This document shows, piece after piece, positions 36,605-46,199 of a stretch of DNA of 64,000 nucleotides. Each line of letters starts with the position of its first letter. Within the stretch, counting starts at the first letter, position 1. This stretch comes from Parasedimentitalea denitrificans (GTDB lineage: Bacteria > Pseudomonadota > Alphaproteobacteria > Rhodobacterales > Rhodobacteraceae): positions 1 through 64,000 of the forward strand of contig NZ_QHLQ01000012.1 in assembly GCF_011813015.1 (NCBI RefSeq), written 5' to 3'. Position numbers and translations under genes: made by a program. The notes under the pieces were generated by a model, which did not search any database, was not told the origin of the DNA, and saw only the letters and a list, made by a program, of their open reading frames with translations.

Positions 36605-39454
36605 ATGGCATTTCAAACACGCAGTCGCGATCCGCTGTTGGACAGTAATATGCAAGCAGCTATCGAAAAACGAGGCAAGGAATTGGTTGGCATTTTGCTG
36701 ATCATGCTTGGCCTGATGGTCGCTGCAATGATTGGATCATATGTGCCAGAAGACCCCAACTGGTGGGTCTCGACGGATGCCCCAGTGCAAAACTGGATGG
36801 GACGTCCAGGTGCCTCTATTACCGCGTTGTTGTTTATAATTGTCGGCAAAGCGGCATGGGCGGTTTCTTTGATACTGTTGATGTGGGGCGCTCGTTTTGC
36901 TTTGCATTGGGGCGAAGACCGGGCGATTCCTCGGGTTATTTTTGCGCCAATCGCAGTTGCTCTTTGTTCTGTCTATGCCGCCACTTTGGTTCCGGATCAG
37001 GTTTGGGGCGTAGCCCATAACTTTGGTCTGGGTGGGCTGTTCGGCGATACCGTTATCGGGGCTTTGCTGACCCTGTCGCCAATTAGTTATGTGGTTACAG
37101 TCAAATTGATGACGCTGCTGTCCGCGCTGAGCATGTTGGCGCTGGGTACCTTTGTGTTGGGCTTTACCCGTCCTGAACTGGCCCGTGCCGGTCGTTTCAT
37201 GCTGGTTGGCGTGATCATGGGGTATGCTGGGCTGGCGAACCTTCTGGGTCGTGGTGCCACTGGTGGTTTGCAGGCCGCGATGAACTATCGCGCGCAACGC
37301 GCTGAGCGCGCTGCAACCGATGGCGATGATGAGCCGGAAGTGATCGAAACAATGGATCGGTACGGGGTGGTTTCCGCGTCTGAGGCGATGGAGGAAGAGG
37401 TTGTCGAAGAGGCTGCCCACGAACGTGGTGGATTGCTGGCACGGATGCCGTCCCTAATCCGCCGGTCCGAGCCGCTGCCAGAGCCAGAGTTGGTCGAACA
37501 GCATTCGACAGTGGAACTTGACGACCTACCCGGTGATGACCGGATCTCGGCCAAAATTGCCGACGCCGTTCGTGAACGCCGAGCTGCTGACCTGCCACCT
37601 GATCAGGACCCGAACCTGCCGCTGACCAAAGGTCGTGGCCGTCGCCCTGATCCGCTGGTTTTCAACCCCCAGTCACCGCTGGACGGGTTGCCGCCTGAGC
37701 CACCAATGACGGCAGCGCCTGTGCAGCCTCCGGTGATGGCTCCGGAAAGGCATGAGCCTGAGTATGATATTCCAATGGCACCTCCTCAACAGACTGCCAT
37801 GCCACAAGCACCATTGAACTTGCCTACAGCTGAATCGCGTAAGTCTGTGGTCGAACAGCCGGTTCTGAAACCTGTTGTGCCTTCGACCCGCGCAATTGCC
37901 GAGGCGCAGCCTGGCTTGGTATTTGAAGACGGTGAAGAGGGTTTCGAACTTCCACCCCTGAACCTGTTGGCGAGCCCAGATACTGTTCAGCGCCATCACC
38001 TGAGTGATGAGGCGCTGGAAGAAAACGCCCGTATGCTAGAGAACGTGTTGGACGACTATGGCGTCAAGGGTGAGATCGTCGCGGTCCGCCCCGGCCCTGT
38101 GGTCACCATGTACGAACTGGAACCTGCGCCGGGCTTGAAGGCCAGCCGCGTCATCGGTCTGGCTGATGATATCGCACGGTCCATGGCAGCCCTGTCTGCG
38201 CGTGTGTCCACGGTGCCGGGTCGTTCGGTCATTGGTATCGAACTGCCCAACGAAAACCGCGAGAAAGTGGTTCTGCGCGAGATCCTTGCATCACGTGATT
38301 TCGGCGATAGCACAATGAGCCTGCCACTGGCGCTGGGCAAAGACATTGGTGGTGACTCGGTCGTAGCCAACCTTGCCAAGATGCCTCACCTGCTGATTGC
38401 GGGTACAACAGGTTCCGGTAAATCTGTTGCGATCAACACAATGATTCTGTCGCTGCTGTACAAGCTGACACCGGCCGAGTGCCGCATGATCATGATCGAC
38501 CCCAAAATGCTGGAACTGTCCGTTTATGACGGCATCCCGCACCTGCTGTCCCCCGTTGTAACCGACCCGAAAAAGGCGGTTGTGGCGTTGAAATGGACTG
38601 TTGGCGAGATGGAAGATCGCTATCGCAAGATGTCCAAGATGGGTGTTCGTAACATCGAAGGTTATAACGGACGGGTGCGCGAAGCCTTGGATAAGGGTGA
38701 GATGTTCACCCGTACTGTGCAAACCGGATTTGATGATGAGACCGGCGAACCAGTGTTCGAGACAGAGGCATTCGCCCCAGAAGTGCTGCCCTATATCGTC
38801 GTTATCGTCGACGAGATGGCCGACCTGATGATGGTGGCTGGCAAAGAGATCGAAGCCTGCATCCAGCGTCTGGCACAGATGGCGCGTGCCTCGGGTATCC
38901 ACCTGATCATGGCCACGCAACGTCCATCGGTTGATGTCATCACCGGTACCATCAAGGCTAACTTCCCAACGCGGATTTCGTTCCAGGTTACGTCCAAGAT
39001 CGACAGCCGGACCATTCTGGGTGAAATGGGTGCCGAACAGCTGCTGGGTATGGGTGACATGTTGTATATGGCTGGTGGTGCCAAGATTACCCGTTGTCAC
39101 GGACCGTTCTGTTCGGATGAAGAAGTCGAAGAAGTGGTGAACCACCTCAAGGCCTTTGGCCCGCCAGAGTACATGAGCAACGTTCTGGATGGTCCGGATG
39201 AAGACAAGGCAAGCAATATCGACGCTGTGCTGGGGCTGACTGGTGGCAACACCAATGGCGAAGACGCGCTGTATGATTCAGCGGTGCAGATCGTCGCACA
39301 GGATCGTAAGTGTTCGACCTCATATATTCAGCGGAAACTTGCCATCGGTTATAACAAGGCCGCGAGGTTGGTCGAACAGATGGAAGACGCGGGGCTTGTT
39401 TCGCCTGCAAACCACGTTGGTAAAAGAGAAATCCTGATACCAGAGCAGCAGTAA
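36605..39454 (+). CDS. ftsK: DNA translocase FtsK
   Basis: A 949-residue division protein that pumps DNA through the septum and resolves chromosome dimers. The N-terminal domain has four or so membrane helices (about 25-45, 72-96, 115-130, 150-185). A variable Pro/Glu-rich linker spans about 220-470. The alpha/beta motor has Walker A GTTGSGKS at 600-607 and Walker [11 protein letters not shown] near 730. The C-terminal gamma winged helix ([16 protein letters not shown], about 885-945) reads KOPS sites. Length and order are as expected. Confidence 0.97.
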   Translation: MAFQTRSRDPLLDSNMQAAIEKRGKELVGILLIMLGLMVAAMIGSYVPEDPNWWVSTDAPVQNWMGRPGASITALLFIIVGKAAWAVSLILLMWGARFALHWGEDRAIPRVIFAPIAVALCSVYAATLVPDQVWGVAHNFGLGGLFGDTVIGALLTLSPISYVVTVKLMTLLSALSMLALGTFVLGFTRPELARAGRFMLVGVIMGYAGLANLLGRGATGGLQAAMNYRAQRAERAATDGDDEPEVIETMDRYGVVSASEAMEEEVVEEAAHERGGLLARMPSLIRRSEPLPEPELVEQHSTVELDDLPGDDRISAKIADAVRERRAADLPPDQDPNLPLTKGRGRRPDPLVFNPQSPLDGLPPEPPMTAAPVQPPVMAPERHEPEYDIPMAPPQQTAMPQAPLNLPTAESRKSVVEQPVLKPVVPSTRAIAEAQPGLVFEDGEEGFELPPLNLLASPDTVQRHHLSDEALEENARMLENVLDDYGVKGEIVAVRPGPVVTMYELEPAPGLKASRVIGLADDIARSMAALSARVSTVPGRSVIGIELPNENREKVVLREILASRDFGDSTMSLPLALGKDIGGDSVVANLAKMPHLLIAGTTGSGKSVAINTMILSLLYKLTPAECRMIMIDPKMLELSVYDGIPHLLSPVVTDPKKAVVALKWTVGEMEDRYRKMSKMGVRNIEGYNGRVREALDKGEMFTRTVQTGFDDETGEPVFETEAFAPEVLPYIVVIVDEMADLMMVAGKEIEACIQRLAQMARASGIHLIMATQRPSVDVITGTIKANFPTRISFQVTSKIDSRTILGEMGAEQLLGMGDMLYMAGGAKITRCHGPFCSDEEVEEVVNHLKAFGPPEYMSNVLDGPDEDKASNIDAVLGLTGGNTNGEDALYDSAVQIVAQDRKCSTSYIQRKLAIGYNKAARLVEQMEDAGLVSPANHVGKREILIPEQQ

Positions 39455-39496
39455 CACGCCTCTTCACATTCAGCGCACATGGCTTATGTAGGTTGT

Positions 39497-40087
39497 ATGA
39501 AACAGATTGCATTTGCTTTGGCGCTGACTGTCTGCGCCCCCGCCGCCTGGGCCGCCGAGAAGTTGAGCCTGAATGAAATTTCTGGCTACCTGAACGGAAT
39601 GAAGACGGCCAAGACCAGTTTTACCCAGATCAACGATGATGGCAGCCTGTCGACAGGAACGCTGTATATCCATCGGCCGGGTCGGATGAGGTTTGAATAC
39701 GATCCCCCGGATTTTGGAATAGTAGTTGCCGGTACCGGCTCTGTGGCGGTCTTTGACAAAAAGTCCAATCAGGCGCCGACAATTTATCCACTCAGACGGA
39801 CCCCACTGTCAGTGATATTGGCGCGGAACGTTAATTTGAATCAGGCCAATATGGTTGTTGGTCATAGCTATGACGGCACTACAACCATTGTTCAGACACA
39901 GGACCCCAAGCATCCGGATTACGGCAGTCTGGAACTGATGTTCACAGGTGATCCGGTCGAGTTGCGAAAATGGGTGGTGCATGAAGAAGGTGGGGGTCGC
40001 ACGACTGTGATATTGGGTGCGTTGGAAACCGGTATGCGGTTGTCTTCCGAACTGTTTGACACCTCGTCCGTTAAGGAATCGCGCTAG
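39497..40087 (+). CDS. lolA: Outer-membrane lipoprotein carrier LolA
   Basis: A 196-residue periplasmic chaperone that moves lipoproteins from LolCDE to the outer membrane. The ATG at 39497 gives a good signal peptide (MKQIAFALALTVCAPAAWAAE). The mature part has FTQINDDGSLSTGTLYIHRPGRMRFEYDPP, the LolA core. It follows ftsK by 42 nt, the usual alphaproteobacterial order, and may share its transcript. Confidence 0.92.
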   Translation: MKQIAFALALTVCAPAAWAAEKLSLNEISGYLNGMKTAKTSFTQINDDGSLSTGTLYIHRPGRMRFEYDPPDFGIVVAGTGSVAVFDKKSNQAPTIYPLRRTPLSVILARNVNLNQANMVVGHSYDGTTTIVQTQDPKHPDYGSLELMFTGDPVELRKWVVHEEGGGRTTVILGALETGMRLSSELFDTSSVKESR

Positions 40088-40135
40088 CTGGCGCCGATCA
40101 GGTCTGTCAAATTTCGAATACCACTTTGATCTTAT

Positions 40136-40155
40136 GCCCGGCCTTAAAGCCGGGC
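40136..40155. terminator. Possible terminator hairpin after lolA
   Basis: GCCCGGC and GCCGGGC pair over 7 bp around CTTAAA between the convergent lolA and transglycosylase genes. There is only a weak T-rich tail on the plus strand (AAATTCATTTT), so efficiency is uncertain. Confidence 0.5.
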
Positions 40156-40174
40156 AAATTCATTTTAACGATGC

Positions 40175-40762
40175 TCAGCGGAATTTGCGGCAGTTAGCCA
40201 GCTGGGCCTGATACATGTCGGCGCGTGCTGCTACTTTGTCTGCAACGCCCAGCAACCAGGACTTGGATCTGTAGCTGCCTCGAGCATAGCCCGTGTGGCC
40301 CTCGTGATATGCAAGATACTGGTTGCGCGCGTCGGACAATGCGATGTCGTTTTTCTCACGCGTTTTGTTCATGTACCAACCAATGAAATCGGTGGCGTGG
40401 CTGATACGGTCGCGCTTGGAGCTGCGGCGACCAGCCTCGCGTTGGTACTCTTCCCAAGTACCATCCAAGGCCTGTGAAAAACCGTAGGCGCTGGATACAC
40501 GGCCCATTGGAATGATGCCCAGCACATATTTGTGCGGTGTGCGGGCATCTGCCCGATAGCGGCTCTCGTGATAGATGGTTGCCATCTGGACATGCGTTGG
40601 AACACCCCAACGGCGCTCGGTTGCTTTGAACGCTTTTAAGTAATCCGGTTTCTGAGTGATGATGCTGCACGCATTATCGAGATTGCGCGGGGGGGATTTA
40701 TGGCCTCCGCCACAGGATGCCATGATCAACAACGCGATCATCGCGCTCATGATTCTGCTCAT
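40175..40762 (-). CDS. Lytic transglycosylase (SLT-domain) lipoprotein
   Basis: A 195-residue lipoprotein. Lipobox IMASC with Cys17 after a short signal. An SLT-like domain (about 35-190) has catalytic Glu66 in IYHESRYRA, SSAYGFSQALDGTW (the QALD/GxxQ-type core) and a C-terminal AYHEGHTGYARGSY. It would cleave peptidoglycan glycan strands to 1,6-anhydro ends. Single gene. Confidence 0.88.
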   Translation of the reverse strand: MSRIMSAMIALLIMASCGGGHKSPPRNLDNACSIITQKPDYLKAFKATERRWGVPTHVQMATIYHESRYRADARTPHKYVLGIIPMGRVSSAYGFSQALDGTWEEYQREAGRRSSKRDRISHATDFIGWYMNKTREKNDIALSDARNQYLAYHEGHTGYARGSYRSKSWLLGVADKVAARADMYQAQLANCRKFR

Positions 40763-40827
40763 TTGCCTCTGCCTTTATTATTTTTTTGCAGACTATACCA
40801 AAAAACAGTCTGTGGATAAATTCACAA

Positions 40828-41709
40828 TTACAACAAGACCGCCAACAGTAGCGGCAGGGACACCACGGACATTAGGGTTGAAACCATCACCATGCCTGCA
40901 ACTGCTTCGGAATCCGCCTCGAACTTTTCTGCCAGCAGATATGCGGTTACAGCCACTGGAGTGGAGAGTTGCAAGACAAGCACCCCAAAGGCCACGTGAT
41001 CCAGAGCGAAAAGCAAACCAATGCCCCAACCCACCGCGATGCAGACCAGTAACTTTGCCAAAGATACCCCAATCGCCCATGAGATTTTTCCTGGTGTCAG
41101 GCGAGCCACCGCAACGCCCAACGTAATCAACATCATGGGAATGGCCATCTGGCCGATCAGATCCAGTGCATTTGTCAGGAAACGAGGCGTCTGCCAGTCC
41201 TGCCACAAGAACAAAGCCCCGAGGAGTGTAGCCCAGACTATCGGTTCCTTTAGAACCTTGCTTCCTGCGCCTTTACCCGCGACGAGGTAGATACCAAAGG
41301 TGAATGACAATATCGACGTGACGGCCAGCACAACAACGCCGTAGCCAAGCCCTGCCTCGCCAAACGCAAACAATGATAAAGGAAGGCCCAAGTTGCCGGT
41401 ATTGCCAAAAATTAAGGGTGCCAGATAGGTGCGCTGGTTCAGCCCGGCAAAACGCACCAGACCCAGCGCGACTACTGCGATCACGCCGTAACCAGCAATG
41501 CTGGCCATCAGAAACGTGCTCAACGTGCTTTTGTCCAGGTCTGTTTTCATCAGCGCTGTAAAGATCAGGCACGGCACAGCAAGTGTCATCGCTAATCTGG
41601 TAACAAATTGAATTCGATACTCAAATCCGAATTTGATCCAGCCAAAACCGGTTGCGGCGAGGATAAAAACCGGCGCCACAATCTCGAGCACTGTTAAAGA
41701 TAGGTTCAC
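40828..41709 (-). CDS. AEC-family transporter
   Basis: A 293-residue integral-membrane protein with about ten hydrophobic segments, of the auxin efflux carrier (AEC) family. The N-terminal VLEIVAPVFILAATGFGWI and GNTGNLGLPLSLFAFGE are typical. Bacterial members move small organic acids such as malate or malonate; the substrate here is unknown. The start is GTG at 41709. Convergence or divergence offers no further clue. Confidence 0.88.
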   Translation of the reverse strand: MNLSLTVLEIVAPVFILAATGFGWIKFGFEYRIQFVTRLAMTLAVPCLIFTALMKTDLDKSTLSTFLMASIAGYGVIAVVALGLVRFAGLNQRTYLAPLIFGNTGNLGLPLSLFAFGEAGLGYGVVVLAVTSILSFTFGIYLVAGKGAGSKVLKEPIVWATLLGALFLWQDWQTPRFLTNALDLIGQMAIPMMLITLGVAVARLTPGKISWAIGVSLAKLLVCIAVGWGIGLLFALDHVAFGVLVLQLSTPVAVTAYLLAEKFEADSEAVAGMVMVSTLMSVVSLPLLLAVLL

Positions 41710-41793
41710 AGACTGTTTCCCCGAAAGTCATGTCATTTGTTGGACAAGGTCCTAAGTTGCGGGGTAGTGATAGAACATAGGGGCTACAAGACT

Positions 41794-42120
41794 ATGTTGA
41801 GAACACGCGCAAAATATCATTTGGGGCAGGTTGTACGCCACAAAAAACATCCGTTTCGCGGTGTTGTTTTTGATGTCGATCCCCAGTTCACAAATACCGA
41901 CGAATGGTATCAGGCGATCCCCGAGGAAAGTCGGCCGTCCAAGGAACAGCCGTTCTATCACTTGCTGGCGGAAAATGACCAAAGCTACTATGTGGCGTAT
42001 GTTTCCGAACAGAACCTAGTTGCAGACTATTCGGGCGAGCCGGTCGACCACCCGGATATCCCGGATATGTTTGGTCCGTTTTCAGACGGCACCTATCCAC
42101 TACATTTCCAACTGAATTAA
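41794..42120 (+). CDS. hspQ: Heat-shock protein HspQ
   Basis: A 108-residue protein of the HspQ (YccV) family, a specificity factor that stimulates Lon protease in enterobacteria. Motifs: KYHLGQVVRHKKHPFRGVVFDVDP and EQPFYHLLAENDQSYYVAYVSEQNL. The chosen ATG at 41794 starts the conserved part; the upstream frame from 41737 is not conserved-looking. A possible hairpin (42140-42159, GGTGCGTG/CACGCACC) follows and could terminate it. Confidence 0.93.
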   Translation: MLRTRAKYHLGQVVRHKKHPFRGVVFDVDPQFTNTDEWYQAIPEESRPSKEQPFYHLLAENDQSYYVAYVSEQNLVADYSGEPVDHPDIPDMFGPFSDGTYPLHFQLN

Positions 42121-42139
42121 CGTCACCACGGGCGCGGAA

Positions 42140-42159
42140 GGTGCGTGCACTCACGCACC
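42140..42159. terminator. Possible bidirectional terminator between hspQ and ggt
   Basis: GGTGCGTG and CACGCACC pair perfectly over 8 bp around CACT in the 57-nt gap between two convergent genes. A weak T-rich stretch follows on the plus strand. Confidence 0.5.
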
Positions 42160-42177
42160 CCACACTTTCGGTTTCGA

Positions 42178-43755
42178 TTAATACCCCAACGCACATCCAT
42201 CTTTACGCGGATCACTGGCGCCTTCCAGAACGCCATCACTGCGAATACGGATGGCCTGAGAGCCGCCGATAGCGGTGGGCGGTACGTCAACACTGTGGCC
42301 CAGATCAGCAAGCTGTTGGCGAACCTCGTCAGAGTACCCCCGTTCGATCTTTAGGACGCCGTTGTCGCTAAATGAGCGTGGGGCATTCATTGCCGTCTGA
42401 ATGTCCATGCCAAAGTCAGTAAGGTTGGACAAAAAACGGGCATGGCCATTGGGTTGATAGGCGCCGCCCATAACGCCAAACGGCATTAAAACCTTACCGT
42501 TCTGGCGCAGCATACCGGGAATGATCGTGTGCATTGGCCGCTTATCGCCACCCAGCTCATTGGGGTGCCCTTCTTGCAACGTGAAACCAGATCCACGGTT
42601 CTGCAGCAAAATGCCAAATTTATCAGACGCAATGCCGGTCCCAAAGCCGCGGAAGATGGAATAGATCAGCGACACGGCCATTCGATCCTTGTCGACGACG
42701 GTGATATAGACAGTGTCCTTGTGCACTGATTCACTAAGCGGGGCAGCGGCAGGCATGGCTTTGCTTGGGTTGATCAGTGCCGCCAACTTTGCTGCAGTTT
42801 CAGGGGATAGCATGTGCTGCAACCGCGACATGTGGTCGGGATCGGCGATAAAGCGGTTGCGGGCGTCATAGGCCAATTTGGCCGCCTCGGCCTCGATGTG
42901 GACCCGCTGAGCACCAAAAGGGTCCATGGCGCCAATGTCAAAATGCTTTAGGATGTTGAGCATCAAAATAGCCGTCGCGCCTTGGCCGTTTGGCGGGTGC
43001 TCGACAAGTTCCATCCCTTGGTAATCACCGCTGACCGGGGTTTCGGTGCTGCACGCGGCATTGGCAAAATCATCTGCTACGTGCACGCCACCCTGCTGCT
43101 GCAGGGCTGTCAGCATATCGTCGGCCACCTCACCTGTGTAAAAGGCATCGCGACCATCCCGGGCGACACGGCGCAGGACTTCGGCTTGCCCAGGAGAGCG
43201 GAACATTTGGCCCACATGGGGGGGCTGGCCGACAAATAAATAGTCTCGCCGGGCCGTTCCTTGTAGAGTTTCAGCATCGTTGGCCCAGTCAAACGCAACA
43301 CGTGGCGCTACTGGCACTCCGGCGTCGGCATAGTGGATTGCGGGCTCTAGTACCGCATCCAAGCCCAGCTTTCCCTCAGTTTCGGCGAGATGGCAAAAGG
43401 CATCCATTGCGCAAGGAATGGTGACTGCATGGGGGCTGCCCGGTGGGACGATATCCAGACCTTGTTCGCGCAGAGCCGCAGCATTGGCTGCTGCAGGTGC
43501 GCGGCCTGATCCATTGATCGCCTGAATGTCATCGCTGCCAGGGCGGGTGTAGAGCATAAAGCAATCACCCCCAATCCCGGTCATTTGCGGTTCACAAATA
43601 CCCAGAAGAACCGCACCAGCGATGGCCGCATCCATCGCGTTTCCACCTCGCTTCAGGATGTCCACTGCCACCCCGGCTGCAAGTGGGTGAGACGTTGCGC
43701 AGATGCCATTTTCGGCAAAAACTGCTGACCTGCCCGGAGCTTGAAAATCGCGCAT
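42178..43755 (-). CDS. ggt: Gamma-glutamyltransferase
   Basis: A 525-residue Ntn-hydrolase that transfers or hydrolyses gamma-glutamyl groups from glutathione and related compounds. The autoprocessing Thr is in the HKDTVYITVVD segment near residue 345; upstream is the large-subunit GGNAMDAAIAGAVLLG, and later GDKRPMHTIIP and GGAYQPNGHARFL. No signal peptide is visible, so it appears cytosolic, as in many Rhodobacterales GGT-like proteins. Length is close to the family norm. Confidence 0.92.
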   Translation of the reverse strand: MRDFQAPGRSAVFAENGICATSHPLAAGVAVDILKRGGNAMDAAIAGAVLLGICEPQMTGIGGDCFMLYTRPGSDDIQAINGSGRAPAAANAAALREQGLDIVPPGSPHAVTIPCAMDAFCHLAETEGKLGLDAVLEPAIHYADAGVPVAPRVAFDWANDAETLQGTARRDYLFVGQPPHVGQMFRSPGQAEVLRRVARDGRDAFYTGEVADDMLTALQQQGGVHVADDFANAACSTETPVSGDYQGMELVEHPPNGQGATAILMLNILKHFDIGAMDPFGAQRVHIEAEAAKLAYDARNRFIADPDHMSRLQHMLSPETAAKLAALINPSKAMPAAAPLSESVHKDTVYITVVDKDRMAVSLIYSIFRGFGTGIASDKFGILLQNRGSGFTLQEGHPNELGGDKRPMHTIIPGMLRQNGKVLMPFGVMGGAYQPNGHARFLSNLTDFGMDIQTAMNAPRSFSDNGVLKIERGYSDEVRQQLADLGHSVDVPPTAIGGSQAIRIRSDGVLEGASDPRKDGCALGY

Positions 43756-44026
43756 CGACTAAAATCCTCTGAATTGTTGTCGGAAGACTAGAAGTTAGGC
43801 GCCGAAACGCAATCCGCGAAATGACGGTATGGGCGATTTGTCTTGGCCGCCGGGGTGCTGAAGCATTGTGTGTGGGGGGGTATCCTCGGCGATGTGCACT
43901 GGGTGGGGGCTGTTGAGCACAGCGCCGAGGGAAGCTTTGAGCAGCTACACCTAACTATTTACACATGGCTGGGGCATATTTTTGCCGGTTTTGCGGCGGT
44001 TTTGTGGCGCCTAGGCGCGGTGACGC
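43756..44026. promoter_or_regulatory. Gene-free interval upstream of ggt with a long stem-loop
   Basis: 271 nt between the anti-sigma kinase gene and ggt, both leftward. It holds a stem-loop: CCTCGGCG (43884-43891) with CGCCGAGG (43923-43930), extended by TGTGC/GCACA across one mismatch, around a GT-rich loop. A second, short hairpin (AGGCG/CGCCT near 44012-44028) lies just after the kinase gene and could terminate it. The ggt promoter must also be here. The 84-codon plus-strand frame has no coding character. Confidence 0.5.
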
Positions 44027-44503
44027 CTAAACGCAGCTGTTGCCTACTTCAAAACAAAGTGACAATCGATTTGTCCCATTATCGCGCTCATACGTAACAG
44101 CGCTTGTCAGCTCTCGGATTAGAAACCAGCCAAACCCACCCTCGGGCAAATCCTCTCGTGGGCCAGTCAGATCGGCAGGCTTTCTTGTAGCTAAGGCTTC
44201 GTTCGGTAATGGCAGCCCAGCATCACGAATACTGATCCACAGCTGTTCGGTGTCTAGATTGCAACCTATGTCGACATCACCGGGTGTGGTGTCAGCATAG
44301 GCATGCTCGACAACATTGTTCACAGCCTCGGACAGCGCAATTTGCACATCATCGACGCGAGCCGCCGGGAGCCCCATCCTGCGCAAACGTTCGACTACAG
44401 TACCGACACCGCCACGGGCATCCAGCTCTGTAGCCTGGAACGAATATGCAAACGAGTTGACCATCGAGTTCTCAATCTGCGCCGAATGCGCCTTCAAGTC
44501 CAT
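44027..44503 (-). CDS. Anti-sigma-factor-type ATP-binding kinase (RsbW-like)
   Basis: A 158-residue GHKL ATPase of the HATPase_c_2/RsbW group. The N box is ALSEAVNNVVEHA (residues about 56-68). A DAGLP segment and a glycine-rich lid GGFGWFLIRELT (about 121-132) follow. Such kinases bind either a sigma factor or an unphosphorylated STAS antagonist, and phosphorylate the latter. It starts 3 nt after the STAS gene, so the two form a partner-switch pair. No sigma factor or SpoIIE-type phosphatase is nearby. Confidence 0.88.
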   Translation of the reverse strand: MDLKAHSAQIENSMVNSFAYSFQATELDARGGVGTVVERLRRMGLPAARVDDVQIALSEAVNNVVEHAYADTTPGDVDIGCNLDTEQLWISIRDAGLPLPNEALATRKPADLTGPREDLPEGGFGWFLIRELTSAVTYERDNGTNRLSLCFEVGNSCV

Positions 44504-44506
44504 TAA

Positions 44507-44845
44507 TCAGGTGTTGTTGACAGCCGTGGCGTCGTTCAGCGATGCGTAAAGATCAAAAACAGTATCCATACGGGTCAAACGAAAAACTTTGTCGACCATA
44601 GGGCTTAAACCGGCGAGGTCCAATTTACGGCTGCTGCCGAGCTGTTTCATAGCAGCTACGATTGCACCCAATCCACTGGAATCAATAAATTTAACCTCTG
44701 ATAAATCCAGGATAACACGGCTTGCTCCACTTTCGGTTTCGCTACGCATGTCTTCCTTGAACTGAATGGCCATGGCGGCATCAATGCGCTCGACGTTTAC
44801 CGTCACAATCTGGCCACTGTCCGTCATAGTGCTAGTCAGGCTCAT
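44507..44845 (-). CDS. STAS-domain anti-sigma factor antagonist
   Basis: A 112-residue single STAS domain. The phospho-acceptor serine is Ser56 or Ser57 in FIDSSGLGAI, preceded by SRVILDLSEV. Paired with the downstream kinase gene (3-nt gap), it would release the kinase's target when unphosphorylated. The start at 44845 is preferred over 44857. It is divergent from the thiolase gene. Confidence 0.9.
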   Translation of the reverse strand: MSLTSTMTDSGQIVTVNVERIDAAMAIQFKEDMRSETESGASRVILDLSEVKFIDSSGLGAIVAAMKQLGSSRKLDLAGLSPMVDKVFRLTRMDTVFDLYASLNDATAVNNT

Positions 44846-44937
44846 CTTTTTCCCCAAAATGAAAATTCATTACTTAGCAGTCTAGACCGCAATCCTTACC
44901 ATTTTGTATGCATGGTTCAACCAGTGGAGGGAAAAGC

Positions 44938-46110
44938 ATGAAAGAGGTTGTGATTGCGGGCGCGGCTCGCACACCAATGGGTGGATTTCAGGGCGCGTTT
45001 GACGGCGTACCTGCCGCTGAACTGGGCGGTACAGCGATTCGTGCTGCGCTGGATGGCGCGGGTGCGGTAACTGTTGATGAGGTGCTGATGGGCTGTGTTT
45101 TGTCTGCGGGACTGGGGCAGGCCCCGGCGCGCCAGGCAGGCTTTGCAGCAGGCTTGGGTGAAGATGTACCAGCCACTACGCTGAACAAGATGTGCGGATC
45201 CGGCATGAAGGCAGCCATGATGGCCTATGACCATATTGCGCTGGGTCATGCGGACACAATGATTGCCGGCGGCATGGAAAGCATGTCCAACGCGCCCTAT
45301 TTGTTGCCCAAAATGCGTGGCGGAGCCCGCATCGGCCACAACCAGGTGATCGATCATATGTTCCTTGATGGGCTAGAAGATGCCTACGACAAGGGCCGCT
45401 TGATGGGCACTTTTGCCGAGGACTGCGCCGAAACCTACCAGTTCACGCGCGAAGAGCAGGATGAATTTGCTTTGCGCTCACTTTCTAACGCGCTGGACGC
45501 ACAGGAAAACAATGCCTTTGACGGTGAAATCGCACCCGTTACGGTCAAAACGCGCAAGGGCGATGTGGTATCAGATGCGGATGAGCAGCCAAAATCGGCT
45601 CGTCCAGAAAAAATTCCAACCCTGAAACCTGCTTTCCGCAAGGATGGTACAGTTACTGCGGCCAATGCATCGTCCATTTCAGACGGGGCTGCTGCTCTTG
45701 TACTTGCCTCCGCCGAAGCCGCTAAGGAACAGGGCCTGACCGTGCGCGCCAAGATTCTTGGTTATGCCAGCCATGCTCAGGCACCAGGGCTGTTCACTAC
45801 AGCGCCGGTTCCAGCTGCGCAAAAGCTGATGCAGCGCATTGGCTGGAGCAAAGACGATGTCGATCTTTGGGAGGTCAACGAGGCCTTTGCAGTCGTGCCG
45901 ATGGCCTTTATGCGAGAAATGGGTATTTCCCGTGATGTCGTGAACGTAAATGGCGGAGCCTGCGCACTGGGTCACCCGATTGGCGCTTCAGGTGCGCGGA
46001 TCATGGTAACGTTGCTGAACGCCCTAGAAAAACGCGGCCTCAAACGGGGCATTGCAGCTATTTGCATCGGCGGCGGCGAAGGTACAGCTATTGCAATTGA
46101 ACGGGTCTGA
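44938..46110 (+). CDS. Acetyl-CoA acetyltransferase (thiolase)
   Basis: A 390-residue thiolase. The acyl-accepting Cys86 is in NKMCGSGMKA; the C-terminal active site has GHPIGASGARI and CIGGGEGTA with the second Cys. This is the biosynthetic or degradative acetoacetyl-CoA thiolase type, often feeding poly-hydroxybutyrate or ketone metabolism. No phaB gene is adjacent. ATG at 44938 has GGAGGG upstream; the extended frame from 44908 is not needed. Followed by GC-rich palindromes. Confidence 0.93.
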   Translation: MKEVVIAGAARTPMGGFQGAFDGVPAAELGGTAIRAALDGAGAVTVDEVLMGCVLSAGLGQAPARQAGFAAGLGEDVPATTLNKMCGSGMKAAMMAYDHIALGHADTMIAGGMESMSNAPYLLPKMRGGARIGHNQVIDHMFLDGLEDAYDKGRLMGTFAEDCAETYQFTREEQDEFALRSLSNALDAQENNAFDGEIAPVTVKTRKGDVVSDADEQPKSARPEKIPTLKPAFRKDGTVTAANASSISDGAAALVLASAEAAKEQGLTVRAKILGYASHAQAPGLFTTAPVPAAQKLMQRIGWSKDDVDLWEVNEAFAVVPMAFMREMGISRDVVNVNGGACALGHPIGASGARIMVTLLNALEKRGLKRGIAAICIGGGEGTAIAIERV

Positions 46111-46143
46111 TCTTCATCTGGCCTAAAATATCCCAGGGGTGAA

Positions 46144-46176
46144 TTGGCCGTCAGGCCAAGAGGGGGCTGGCCCCCT
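46144..46176. repeat. Double GC-rich palindrome after the thiolase gene
   Basis: Two adjacent perfect hairpins: TTGGCC-GTCA-GGCCAA (46144-46159) and AGGGGGC-TG-GCCCCCT (46161-46176). There is no T-run. The sequence resembles REP-like palindromes dispersed between genes in Rhodobacterales, and it may protect the 3' end of the thiolase mRNA. Only one copy of this exact type is in the window. Confidence 0.55.
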
Positions 46177-46199
46177 CCACCCAACCGTAAGGTGCTACT

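Noticed and set aside
38291-39145. 284-codon minus-strand frame
   Set aside because: Antisense shadow within the ftsK motor domain.
43843-44097. 84-codon plus-strand frame
   Set aside because: Runs through the ggt-upstream stem-loop into the kinase gene antisense; not coding in character.
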